A stretch of 64,000 nt of DNA, taken from contig NZ_JAGPXX010000002.1 in NCBI RefSeq assembly GCF_018070345.1, positions 248,001 through 312,000 on the forward strand, read 5' to 3'. A model generated the notes under the pieces. That model saw only the letters and a list, made by a program, of their open reading frames with translations, ran no database searches and was not told the DNA's origin. The DNA is from Streptomyces sp. F63 (GTDB taxonomy: Bacteria > Actinomycetota > Actinomycetes > Streptomycetales > Streptomycetaceae). A program made the translations under genes and the position numbers. Below are positions 38,725 to 47,112 of this stretch, one piece after another. Numbering within the stretch: position 1 is the stretch's first letter; each line of letters starts with the position of its first letter.

Positions 38725-38837
38725 CGGTCCCCCAGGGGGCCGCTTCCCTCGCCGGTGCGCAGGAGACGTCGGTGTCCGGCCTCGCCTGGCCGTCAACCGG
38801 CTGTCACGTGGCCCTGCCGAAGCCCCGGTACCGCACT

Positions 38838-39587
38838 TCAGCCCTTGTCGGCCTCCAGCAGCCCTTGGGCCATGGCCAGTGCGTACGCGGACAGGGTGTA
38901 CGCGTCGGAGATCCGCCGGTTCGCGACCATGGAGCGGAATTCCGCCTGCGACAGGGCCTGGTACCCGTCGATCCCCTCCACCCTGGCACCCGGTGCAGGA
39001 CCGTCCGCCAACTGCGCCGCGTCGAGACGCGCCAGGTACGCGTGGTCCGTTCCCGCGCGCAGGCCGGTGTCGGGAGAAACAGGGCCGAGGTACGTGAGAT
39101 CCACGACGGGGATCCCCAGCTCTTCCCGGAGTTCCCGGGCGGCCGTACCGGTCCCGTCCTCCCCCGGGTCACCGAATCCACGGGGGATCTCCCAGTGCCA
39201 GCCCCGGTCGGCATGGCGGAAGTGGCGGAGCAGGACAAGACGTCCGTCGGCGAGCATGGGCAGCACCGCGGCCCCTCCGGAACCGGACGCGGGCACGACG
39301 CGGATGTACGTGCCCAGCCTGTCGTCCGCGAACTGTACGGCGTCACGTACCAGGCAGAAGTAGGCATCGCGGTAGACGACGCCGATGTCCCCGGCGCTCT
39401 GGGGCAGCCCGGCCGCGACCGCCGCCCGTGACATCTCGTCGGACACCCGTTCCTGCTCGGCGCGGTCGAGAAGAATCCTGAAGGCCGCGCCGGACGGGTT
39501 CGCGAAGAGCTCCGGGCGACGCTCACGCAGCGCCTCGTAGTCCGCGAGCGCGGCCCGCCTCCTGGTGGCCCGGTCGTGAGCGCTCAT
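38838..39587 (-). CDS. NUDIX hydrolase
   Basis: 249-residue pyrophosphatase-superfamily enzyme. The Nudix box is complete: G-x5-E-x7-RELREELGI, read as GFGDPGEDGTGTAARELREE. The N-terminal helical extension of ~70 residues and the substrate loop place it near ADP-ribose or nucleotide-sugar pyrophosphatases. The ATG at 39587 has GGGGGA upstream; an ATG four codons earlier has none. It follows the CHAT protease gene by only 60 bp on the same strand and could be the last gene of the CATRA-type cassette, though it may also be independent. Confidence 0.88.
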   Translation of the reverse strand: MSAHDRATRRRAALADYEALRERRPELFANPSGAAFRILLDRAEQERVSDEMSRAAVAAGLPQSAGDIGVVYRDAYFCLVRDAVQFADDRLGTYIRVVPASGSGGAAVLPMLADGRLVLLRHFRHADRGWHWEIPRGFGDPGEDGTGTAARELREELGIPVVDLTYLGPVSPDTGLRAGTDHAYLARLDAAQLADGPAPGARVEGIDGYQALSQAEFRSMVANRRISDAYTLSAYALAMAQGLLEADKG

Positions 39588-39647
39588 GGTGTCCCCCATC
39601 TCTGCGCGCCACGCCAGGCCCTCCGAAGGGGGTCCGACGCGCGCTGG

Positions 39648-42353
39648 TCACAGGTACAAGGCGAGCGGGAGACGATCGACTCGCGCCTCCAGCGACGTGA
39701 ACGTCTCCATGCCTTCCCGGTAATGATCGTGCAATGCCTGGACCACATCGAACACCCCGGTGGAAGACGACCCCAGAGCCGCCCGGCTCCCGCGCAGCAG
39801 CGCACCGACCGTCGACACCATCGCCGAGTCCTGCACGGACCACAGCGGCACGCCGATGGCACCGGCACCGCTGGTGATCAGAGAGCGCATGAACCCCAGA
39901 ACGTCACCGCCGTCGGACCGCATACCCTGTCCGGCCAGACAGGCGCCCAGCACGGTGAGCTTGTTCCTCGGCAGACTGACACGCAGAGCGAGGTCGAACT
40001 GGGACAGCATGTCCGTCCTTCCCAGGTAGATCAGCGGGCCTGACACCTCGGGCTCGTCGACGTACAGACCGTGGCCGGCGTACACGAAGAACTCCGGTCT
40101 CATCGCCACGAGTCGCTCAAGTCCGTCCCAGTCCGCGCCGAAGGCGCTCCCGACCCCGCCCACGAGGGCGTCCGGAACCCCGCCGGCCACATGGACATGC
40201 CCGGCGCGCCAGCCGGCATCGACGATTTCCCCGCCCGTCGCCTCGTCGTCGGTCGACAGCAGAGCCGCGAGGTCGTCGTCGTCCTCCATGAGCTGTTTCT
40301 TGAGCAGATGCCGGCCACGGGTGACAAAGGCGGCGACGCTCACCGAATGCGAAAGGGGGACCCGAGCGGCGAGCGGCCGGTTGTCGCCCCGCTCAGTGGC
40401 GACGTGCAGGGGCATCGCGAAAATGTCGTCGGTCGGGATCAGAGTGAGATGGGTCGGCGGACCGCCCCGGTTGACGCTCTCCCACACCGGGCCGACGAGA
40501 ACGTCCCACATGCGATGGCAGGTCTCTTCCCTCGGCACCGGATACTCCGGATCACCGAGGTTCTCGAAGACCTGACGCGCGAGCTCGGCCACGTCCCCGT
40601 AGGGAATGGCCGGTACCAGCGTCAGCACCCCGTCCCGGCAGACCATGATGCCGAGGGAGTCGGGCACAGGCGTCTCCTCGCCCTCCAGGGCCGCATCCGA
40701 CGTGCCGAAACGGAAGTACCGCACGACGCAGGAACCCTGGTGGTTGAGGGTGTACTGCACCAGCTGGTGAGCGATGTCCTCGTCGTGGGTCGCCGATGTC
40801 AGCGGGTGGTGGAGGAAGTGGTCCTCGTACTGCTGTGCCCGCTCGACGAGCATCTCCCTCATCTCTCTCATCATCGCCGGGTCGGGGGGCTGTACCCGCA
40901 TGGCCGGCAGACGGCTCCGCCGAGAGCCCTCCTCGGTTTCGCCACGGGTGGGAAGCGGATGAGCGGGGCGGTCGAGAACCGGCGGGCGGGACGAGGCGAG
41001 GAGGTCCAGGAGTTCCCGGCCCGAGGACTCCTCCACCAGGGACACGATCTTCTCCAGGTCCTCCTGCCGGTGACCGCCCCGGGACACCTGCACGCCGATG
41101 GCCCGCAGATACGCGGGCCGCACGTGGTTGGCGTAGGCCCGCTTGTACACGGGAAGAGCGATGGCCTCCCGCACCGACTCGGCCATCCTCAGCCGCCGGT
41201 CCAGCACATCGTCCGGACGATCGGACGCAGGAAGGGCGGCGGCCGTCTCCCGGTAGAAGCGCACGGTGTAGGCGTAGAAGTCGACGTCGAGCCCGGCGCG
41301 GCGGCCCGTACCGGCCGCGTCGTCCTCCAGCTCGTCCAGCAGTCGTCCCAGCTCGGCCAAGCCCTCGGGACCGCCGCTGCGCCGCGCGAGGTTCTGGCGG
41401 GCGATGCGCCGGCCGCGCTCCCACACCGGTCCCACCGATTTCCCTCCGCGGCGCCCCATGTCACGCAGAGTCTCGAAGCGCTCCACGGGACGATCGCCGC
41501 AGAAGGCCTGGTTCAGAAGCGACTGTGAAACCCGGTACGTGTCGTTCAGGCCCTCGGAGATGGCCTTGGAGCGCGCGGTGACACGGAGTGACTGCTCGAT
41601 GTCGCCGGCCTGCCGCAGTGCGGTGGCGAGGTTGTGCAGGGCGTTGGAGTAGCCGCGCAGGAACTCCCGGTGCCGCAGGGGAGTCGCCTTGCCGGGAACG
41701 GCCGTGGTGTCGACACCGCAGTGGTTCGCCTGCTCCAGGACCCTGTCGTGCATCTCACGCATCAGGGGGACGAACGCGTCGGCCTCTGTGTCGCCGTCTC
41801 TCTCCCGCGCGGCCTGGCTGCGTTCCTCGAACTCCGCGCGGGTGTAGTTGCTGAGCAAGTCGGGCAGTGCCCACCACAGCCGTGCCCTTTCGGCCACCTG
41901 CACGGCGATCCCGAAGACACGCCGGGAGGCGGTGTAGCTGCCCAGGCGGTACCGGATCCGGCCGACTCCGTCGTGCCAACGGGCGAGGGCGTAGGCGGGG
42001 AAGACGTCAGCGAGGTCGGGGGAACTGCCGGTGTGCCATGCCATCAGTCGTTCCGCGTCCTGCTGCGATGCCTCGATCAGTTGCAGCGCGGAGAGCAATT
42101 CGTAGTCGACATCGGCTTGGACGATGTCGCACCAGTGGGCGCCGACCCGGCGGGCGATGCCCCGCGGACCCGCCGCCGGGTCCTTGGTGTGCGCCCGGGC
42201 CAGTCGCAGCATGCCGGTGGCGTCCGCCTGCCGCATCGGGGCGTCGAAGTCGACATCGAATCTCATGATCAGATCCTCGATGTCCAGTGCCTCGACGAGG
42301 GCCCTGATCGCGGAGCCGGGGTTCTGCGGGTGGTGTCCGTTGGCCTGCGGCAT
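39648..42353 (-). CDS. CHAT-domain (caspase-fold) protease with TPR-like repeats, CATRA-type system
   Basis: 901-residue protein. The first ~600 residues are alpha-helical with TPR-like pairs (ALHNLATALRQAGDIEQSL is a clear one). The C-terminal ~270 residues are a CHAT domain, the caspase-like fold. Its His-Cys dyad is visible as FVYAGHG (His ~761) and LGACLAG (Cys ~805), so the protease is probably active. CHAT-TPR proteins are executioners in bacterial conflict systems, cutting a partner or effector once infection or damage is sensed. ATG at 42353 has GAGGAG eight bases upstream. It is third in a cassette after the membrane protein and the 116-residue protein. Cytoplasmic. Confidence 0.88.
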   Translation of the reverse strand: MPQANGHHPQNPGSAIRALVEALDIEDLIMRFDVDFDAPMRQADATGMLRLARAHTKDPAAGPRGIARRVGAHWCDIVQADVDYELLSALQLIEASQQDAERLMAWHTGSSPDLADVFPAYALARWHDGVGRIRYRLGSYTASRRVFGIAVQVAERARLWWALPDLLSNYTRAEFEERSQAARERDGDTEADAFVPLMREMHDRVLEQANHCGVDTTAVPGKATPLRHREFLRGYSNALHNLATALRQAGDIEQSLRVTARSKAISEGLNDTYRVSQSLLNQAFCGDRPVERFETLRDMGRRGGKSVGPVWERGRRIARQNLARRSGGPEGLAELGRLLDELEDDAAGTGRRAGLDVDFYAYTVRFYRETAAALPASDRPDDVLDRRLRMAESVREAIALPVYKRAYANHVRPAYLRAIGVQVSRGGHRQEDLEKIVSLVEESSGRELLDLLASSRPPVLDRPAHPLPTRGETEEGSRRSRLPAMRVQPPDPAMMREMREMLVERAQQYEDHFLHHPLTSATHDEDIAHQLVQYTLNHQGSCVVRYFRFGTSDAALEGEETPVPDSLGIMVCRDGVLTLVPAIPYGDVAELARQVFENLGDPEYPVPREETCHRMWDVLVGPVWESVNRGGPPTHLTLIPTDDIFAMPLHVATERGDNRPLAARVPLSHSVSVAAFVTRGRHLLKKQLMEDDDDLAALLSTDDEATGGEIVDAGWRAGHVHVAGGVPDALVGGVGSAFGADWDGLERLVAMRPEFFVYAGHGLYVDEPEVSGPLIYLGRTDMLSQFDLALRVSLPRNKLTVLGACLAGQGMRSDGGDVLGFMRSLITSGAGAIGVPLWSVQDSAMVSTVGALLRGSRAALGSSSTGVFDVVQALHDHYREGMETFTSLEARVDRLPLALYL

Positions 42354-42507
42354 ACGGAGAACTCCTCGGTGATGTCGTCGGGTTCGTGACTCCCAGACCG
42401 CAGTCGCAGCGCCGGGTCGCGGACGGAAGCAGAGGGCCGGAGGCCTGGAGGGCGTCCCGTCATCCCTGGTGGACCGGCGCGCGGCGTCGGACGCGGTGCA
42501 TCGCACG

Positions 42508-42523
42508 GCGAAGGATCCTTCGC
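42508..42523. promoter_or_regulatory. 16-bp perfect palindrome upstream of the CHAT gene
   Basis: GCGAAGGATCCTTCGC lies 155 bp before the CHAT start, in the 278-bp gap after the membrane-protein gene. It could be an operator for a separate CHAT promoter, or a hairpin limiting read-through. Confidence 0.5.
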
Positions 42524-42631
42524 GTACTGGGGGCGTGCGGACGTTCCCGCAACGCGGTGTGAGAGCCCCTCGGCCGAAGGCCGGGTGCCGTGGCCGGCGT
42601 CACGCGCCCGCCGGGGATGCCGGGACATCCC

Positions 42632-44158
42632 TCAGCCCGGCCGAGCCGCGTGGTACGTCCAGAGGAACGTGATCAGGCCGAACACCAAGGCGGCGGAGAC
42701 CGTCCACGGAGCGGCGAGCAGTCCCCCTCCCCGGCCACCCGCCAGGGCGGCGACGGCCAGCCACCCCAGGGCGGCGCCGAAGAGCCCCGCAGCGCCCGAG
42801 TCGAGCCACCTGTACCGCCTGGTCGTCGGCGAGACGCCCGCCAGGCGCAGCACGGCCAGGGGCAGGGCAAGAGCGAAAGCGGCCACAGCGGCGATGAGCG
42901 GGGACTGGAGTGATCCGCGTATCGGTATCTCGTACCCCATCGCCTGCACTGCCGTCAGCGCAGTGAGGACGGACCCCAGGACGGAGGTCTGAATGAGCGT
43001 CAGCCAGTTCTGATGGCGGGATCTTTCCCGCTCGACCAGCGCCGAGACCGCCGCACGCGCACCCTCGGCCCGCTCGCGCACGGCTTCCAGATGCAGCCGG
43101 TCTTCCTCCACCTGTCCGATGAGCCATTCGGCCTCGGCAAGGTCCGTCACGGTCCAGGAGGCTCCCTTGCCGCGCCTTCGTACATGGGGGGTGTGCAGGC
43201 GCATGTTGCCAACGGCGATCGAGAGACTGCGGCTCAGCTGGCGCAGCCGGGTGATGGTCCACAGCAGTCCCTGAGGACCGAATTGCGCCTCGTCCACAAG
43301 AGCCGACGCCTTCAGGACGCGTTCCAGGGGCACAGGGCCCCTCATCGCGTACTTCAGCTCCCGTAGCAGTTCCGTCGTCCGCTCGTCGCTCTCGGCGATC
43401 TGCGCGTTCGACGTCCCCGAAGCCGCGTACCGCTGATGCTGGTAGCGGATCTTCGACAGCTGGATCACATAGCGTGTGAGCGGCCTCAGCCCGTGCCGGC
43501 CCGCCACAGCCCAGGCCCACTCGTCGAGGTCGGTCTCCCGGCGGGCCGGTGCGAGGATGTAGAGGTCGCTGACGGCTCCCGGCCCGGTGTCGTCGGAGCG
43601 CCACACGGCGAATCCATGCTCTGTGCGGTCGAAGCCGGTCCACCAGGATTCCCTCCCTCTCCGGGGCGCATGCCGGCGTACGAGATCGCACATCGCGCGG
43701 TCCCCGAATCCGAGCCCACGGTCGTAGAGCGCCTCGAAAACACGGAATTCGCCGAGCATCCCCCGGGACGGTGGCGGCCGGCCCGCAGCCGCCACCGCCG
43801 CACTCCACTCGGCGTCGAGGTGGCCCCACTGGCTGAGATCCGTCGTCGTGTCGTTGGGTGCGAGCAGGGCGACGACTCCGACGACGTCGTGGTCGGCGAA
43901 GGCGAAGGCGGAATAGAGGGAGTCGGCTGCCGCCCGCTCCGCGGCTGCCAGCAGTGTGAATTCCGAGGTGGTCGAGCGAGCCGAGTCGAAATCGATGTGA
44001 TCCGCGGGAACGGAGATTCCCGCAATCGACTCGGTCATGCCCAGCGAACGACATGCCCGCCACAGGGATTCGAGATGCTCCTGTGAATGGCCGGCGGCTT
44101 CCGGGTCGGCCGGCGTGAACGCCATGACGAGCAGAGCCGGCTTGGTGATCCTAGCCAT
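42632..44158 (-). CDS. Four-helix membrane protein of CATRA-type conflict system
   Basis: 508-residue protein. The first ~250 residues are a globular domain (ALLVMAFTPADPEAAGHS..., LYILAPARRETDLDEWAW, RYVIQLSKIRYQHQRY) that I recall as the N-terminal CATRA domain. A helical, probably coiled-coil stretch follows (about 250-380, ending EREERA-like RERAEGARAAVSALVERER). Four predicted membrane helices lie at about 386-408, 420-441, 453-474 and 484-503. It would anchor the system in the membrane and could form the effector pore or receive the protease signal. ATG at 44158 gives a clean start, but no strong ribosome-binding site is seen; an in-frame ATG at 44236 is the alternative. Confidence 0.75.
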   Translation of the reverse strand: MARITKPALLVMAFTPADPEAAGHSQEHLESLWRACRSLGMTESIAGISVPADHIDFDSARSTTSEFTLLAAAERAAADSLYSAFAFADHDVVGVVALLAPNDTTTDLSQWGHLDAEWSAAVAAAGRPPPSRGMLGEFRVFEALYDRGLGFGDRAMCDLVRRHAPRRGRESWWTGFDRTEHGFAVWRSDDTGPGAVSDLYILAPARRETDLDEWAWAVAGRHGLRPLTRYVIQLSKIRYQHQRYAASGTSNAQIAESDERTTELLRELKYAMRGPVPLERVLKASALVDEAQFGPQGLLWTITRLRQLSRSLSIAVGNMRLHTPHVRRRGKGASWTVTDLAEAEWLIGQVEEDRLHLEAVRERAEGARAAVSALVERERSRHQNWLTLIQTSVLGSVLTALTAVQAMGYEIPIRGSLQSPLIAAVAAFALALPLAVLRLAGVSPTTRRYRWLDSGAAGLFGAALGWLAVAALAGGRGGGLLAAPWTVSAALVFGLITFLWTYHAARPG

Positions 44159-44272
44159 ACCGCGCCGCCCACTTCCCAGGATGCGGAAGGAGCGGCCAAG
44201 ACGGTACGGAGACTTCCCCGAGCTGTGTTCCTGCATACCCGCGCCGCACGCCGGCGGCTCCGCTACGGCCTG

Positions 44273-44623
44273 TCATTCGGCCGCCCCTCGATCCCCACGG
44301 CCATCCCCACGGGCGTTCCGGGATCGATCCGGCGGACTGCCCAGGTCCACGGTCAGCCGCTCGATCAGGTGGTTGCGCTGCTCCTGCTGCTGCGGCGGAA
44401 TCGGCGTGCGTTCCGCACCCAAGCGGGCCTGTGCCCGGCGGACCGCCCCTGCCCGCTCCAAGGGCTCCAGCCGGGCGAGGACAGAGGTGACCTCAGCGTC
44501 CTTCCGTTCGGCAAGCACGGCTTCGAGACGGTCAAGCACCTCGCCGACGTCGATCCATTCTTCTGCGGTGAGCCGCCAGTCCTTGATCCCCTTGAGACGA
44601 TCAATAACCTGCTGTGGCGTCAT
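44273..44623 (-). CDS. CATRA-associated small protein (116 aa)
   Basis: 116-residue helical protein. The pattern DWRLTAEEWIDVGEVLDRLEAVL, LARLEPL and a final RNHLIERLTVDL matches the small protein I recall beside CATRA membrane proteins, in which a W-R-L-x-x-x-x-W start and an R-x-x-L-x-x-L end are conserved. It is the first gene of the leftward cassette, with GGGGGGA just before its ATG and a gap of 114 bp to the membrane-protein start. It may act as adaptor, sensor or inhibitor of the protease. The call rests on pattern memory plus context. Confidence 0.75.
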   Translation of the reverse strand: MTPQQVIDRLKGIKDWRLTAEEWIDVGEVLDRLEAVLAERKDAEVTSVLARLEPLERAGAVRRAQARLGAERTPIPPQQQEQRNHLIERLTVDLGSPPDRSRNARGDGRGDRGAAE

Positions 44624-44855
44624 ATTTCCCCCCGGACACGCTACCCGGACACCTGTTCGCGAATGCCCCCTGCATCCACGAGTGCATTCGCAGCCTACGC
44701 CAAGAGGCCGTTTCGGAGTCGGGGATTTCCCGAAAAGACGTCTTGATCGGATTCGCTCTCAATCCATCAATTGGTGTCACGCCATGCGCGCATCCAGATC
44801 GTCTTCGCTCATAGCGGGGTCCTTCGAGCACACAGGGAAAAGGGTCCACCTCTTC
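44624..44855 (-). promoter_or_regulatory. Promoter/leader region of the CATRA-type cassette
   Basis: This stretch is visibly less GC-rich than the surroundings. An 8-bp inverted repeat (GCGAATGC at 44659-44666, GCATTCGC at 44684-44691) lies 36-68 bp upstream of the first cassette gene. It is a candidate operator or leader hairpin. No coding frame here is convincing. Confidence 0.5.
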
Positions 44856-45499
44856 TCACCCGATCGGGGACAGCGCCTCCGCGATCACCCTGTGCACCGG
44901 ATCGAGGGCCGTCTCCCCGCTCTCCGTCTCTCCGCTCTCCGTCTCCCACAGGCAGGTCTCAGGCAGGTCTGGAGGACCCGCCCCAGCGTCCACCCCCGGG
45001 CACGGGCGCGGTCCAGGCCGAGGATGTCCGTCAGCAGGTCGAAGCGGCGGCGGACCGCCCGCGGAATGTCGCCGGTGGCCGTGACACCGTCCCAGCGGGT
45101 GCGCAGAGCGGGCAGCAGGTCGAAACCGGGGTCGCCCGCGAGGGGTTTGGGGTCGATGGCCGGCCGGGGTTCGCGGCCGGAGCCGGGGAGGGGGGCGAGG
45201 ACGTTCTCGTAGTGCAGGTCCCAGTACAGCAGCCGGTCACCGGACTCACCGGCCAGCTCCCGTACGGCGCCGCCACAGGCGGCGAGCAGCCGCCGCTCGG
45301 CCGGGCCGGTCTGTGCGCCCCCGGCAGCGGGCAGCCGGCGGAGCATCCCGGCGGCTACGTCACCCAGCCGCCGCATACCGGGCGGCGCGGCGGTCCACGC
45401 CCGCCCGGCCTCGCCCTCGTACCGGACGTACGCGGCGGCCAGCGCCTCCGGCACCTCCACGGGCGCCGGACCGCCGCCGCTGATTCCCGTACCGGTCAT
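44856..45499 (-). pseudogene. Aminoglycoside/hydroxyurea antibiotic kinase, doubly broken
   Basis: The C-lobe of an APH(6)/hydroxyurea-kinase-like protein is clear: DRLLYWDLHYENVLA (catalytic loop), AIDPKPLAGDPGFDLLPAL and LGLDRARARGWTLGRVLQ. The start (VEVPEALAAAYVRYEGEAGR) is also typical, but it joins directly to PPGMRRLGDVAAGMLRRL. About 85-90 residues holding the nucleotide-binding N-lobe are missing, in frame. An 11-bp tandem duplication then shifts the frame; ignoring it restores the expected end (ALDPVHRVIAEAL) and a stop at 44856. In the unrepaired frame a stop falls at 44885. It cannot make an active kinase. Confidence 0.8.
44949..44970. repeat. 11-bp tandem duplication causing a frameshift
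   Basis: Two exact adjacent copies of CAGGCAGGTCT. With one copy the kinase frame continues normally; with two it shifts. Confidence 0.9.
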
Positions 45500-45599
45500 G
45501 GGGCAGCCCCCGGGGCGCCGGGTGCGCCGCCGGCGAACGGGGCCATCGCCTCTGCCTCCCTCGGCGCACTCCTTCGCGAGCCCGGCCGGTTCGGCCGCC

Positions 45600-46319
45600 T
45601 CAGTACACGCTCAGACCGTACGCCGACAGCCCTTCGGCCACCGGCTGGTAATAGGTGACCCCTCCCGAACTGCAGTTCCCGCTGCCGCCGACGATGATGC
45701 CGACAGCCGTGCCGCCCGAGAAGGCCGGGCCTCCGGCGTCCCTGGGCTCGGAGCAGATGTTCGACCGGAACAGCCCGTATACGGTTCCCCCGCCGTAGTT
45801 GACGGTGACGTTCACGGCCTGGACGGCCCCGCACCGGTGTCCGGTGGTCCGCCCGACGTGGCAGATCGTCTGCCCGACGACGGGATTCGCCGCCCTGGTG
45901 ATGTCGTGGGTGCCGGCACCGCCGCCCAGCGAGATCTCGCCCGGGTAGGCGACATCCGTGTTGGTGTACCGAATGCTCGCGTAGTCGTTGCCCGGGAAAC
46001 TCACTCCCGCGGTGACGCCGACCCGGACGGTCAGGGCGGAGTCGGCGTACCAGGTCTGCACGCCCTGGGCGCACCGCCCGGAGACAAGGGCGTACGACGT
46101 GGAGCCGGAGCGGGCGTTGAAGCCCACGGTGCAGCGGGTGGCGCCGGTGCCGTAGAGGGTGTCTCCCCCGCGCACCGCGACGGCCGCCTGCCGCCCCGCT
46201 CGCTCCCCGGCCTGGGCCGCCGCCGATCCGGTGGCTGCGGACCAGCCGATGAGCAGTGCCAGTGCGGCGACGGCCCGGACGATGGTTCGGAAAGGTCTCT
46301 CGGAACGCAGGGGACTCAC
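45600..46319 (-). CDS. Secreted S1 (streptogrisin-fold) protein lacking catalytic His and Ser
   Basis: 239-residue exported protein with a trypsin/streptogrisin fold. After a signal peptide (about 1-36) the mature domain follows streptogrisins closely (DTLYGTGATRC, FPGNDYASIRYTNT, VNYGGGTVYGLFRSNIC, QPVAEGLSAYGLSVY), with paired Cys. The usual TAGHC is SGRC here (Arg ~82 for the catalytic His) and GDSGG is RDAGG (Ala ~195 for the catalytic Ser); only Asp ~112 remains. The propeptide of active relatives is also absent. It is thus a catalytically dead homologue, perhaps a binding protein or inhibitor decoy. GTG at 46319 has AAAGGAG upstream and an intact frame. Confidence 0.85.
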   Translation of the reverse strand: MSPLRSERPFRTIVRAVAALALLIGWSAATGSAAAQAGERAGRQAAVAVRGGDTLYGTGATRCTVGFNARSGSTSYALVSGRCAQGVQTWYADSALTVRVGVTAGVSFPGNDYASIRYTNTDVAYPGEISLGGGAGTHDITRAANPVVGQTICHVGRTTGHRCGAVQAVNVTVNYGGGTVYGLFRSNICSEPRDAGGPAFSGGTAVGIIVGGSGNCSSGGVTYYQPVAEGLSAYGLSVY

Positions 46320-46459
46320 GGGGGCTCCTTTGGCATGGGCCTGCCATTCTTCCCCCACCGGACCCGTACGGTCAGGCCGAAAGCCGCCAATCACAGCGCC
46401 CCGGCCCGGGCGCCCAGAGACCGGGCCCAGCCGTCCGGGTCCCCGGGCAAGGCGTCAGC

Positions 46460-46672
46460 TCATCGCTTGCCAGGTACGTTCAGCGGGTCGAACTCGCCCG
46501 CCTTGACGGCCGCGACGAGCCCGGCGAACTCCGCGCGGCTCGCCGCGAGGACAGTTCCGGGCACATCGCTCTCCCGCATCAGGAGGCGGTCGGGGACGCC
46601 GGCGATCTCCAGGCAGTTCGGGCCCTCCGCTCCGGAGAACGAGGACTTCTGCCAGTGCACCGGTATCTCCAT
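46460..46672 (-). CDS. DUF397 domain protein
   Basis: 70-residue protein of the DUF397 family (WQKSSFSGAEGPNCLEIAG... and FAGLVAAVKAGEF), which Streptomyces encodes in many copies next to Scr1-type HTH regulators. The pairs are thought to act as toxin-antitoxin-like or developmental switches. GAGGAA precedes the ATG, which stands 10 bp after the Scr1-like remnant. Here the partner has lost its DNA-binding half, so this gene may now be unpartnered. Confidence 0.88.
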   Translation of the reverse strand: MEIPVHWQKSSFSGAEGPNCLEIAGVPDRLLMRESDVPGTVLAASRAEFAGLVAAVKAGEFDPLNVPGKR

Positions 46673-46682
46673 GGACCGTTCC

Positions 46683-47112
46683 TCACAGTTCTCGTGCGAC
46701 GTCGGCGATGAGCTGCCGGGACCGTCCGACATCGAGCGACACGCTCTCGGCGATGTCCAACAACGCCCGATGCTTTTCGAGTTCGGCTTCGGCGTCAAGG
46801 TGGTGGCTGCCGGAAGGACTGTCCTTCTGCACCGTGTCCAGTTGCGGTACGACGCCGGCCGCGTAGAGCAGAGGTTGGGTGACTTCAATGAACTGCTCGT
46901 TGCTGAAGGGGAGCACGCGCAACGTGACAGCGGGCCACTCCGACATTTCCAGCACATGCCGCAACTGAGCCCTGGCGACCTTCCTTCCGCCGAACCGCAT
47001 CCTCAGCGCAGCCTCGTGGATGATCGCCTCGTACGGTGGCGGGTCGTCACGTTCGAGGACGGCACGCCGCCTCATCCTGTGCTCGACCCGTGCCTCGATC
47101 TCGTCACCGGGC
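46683..47112 (-). pseudogene. Scr1/DUF5753-type regulator, N-terminally deleted
   Basis: Leftward C-terminal half of an XRE-Scr1 regulator: GDEIEARVEHRMRRRAVLERD, then YEAIIHEAALRMRFG and LRVLPFSNEQFIEVTQPLLY. The HTH and first ~120 residues are absent. The frame upstream of about 47112 is the antisense of another truncated gene. In the normal arrangement a DUF397 gene follows directly, as it does here. Confidence 0.8.

Noticed and set aside
44614..44849. Short frames on both strands in the leader of the CATRA-type cassette
   Set aside because: Their codon use is unlike Streptomyces genes and neither has a good ribosome-binding site; the interval is better read as a promoter region.
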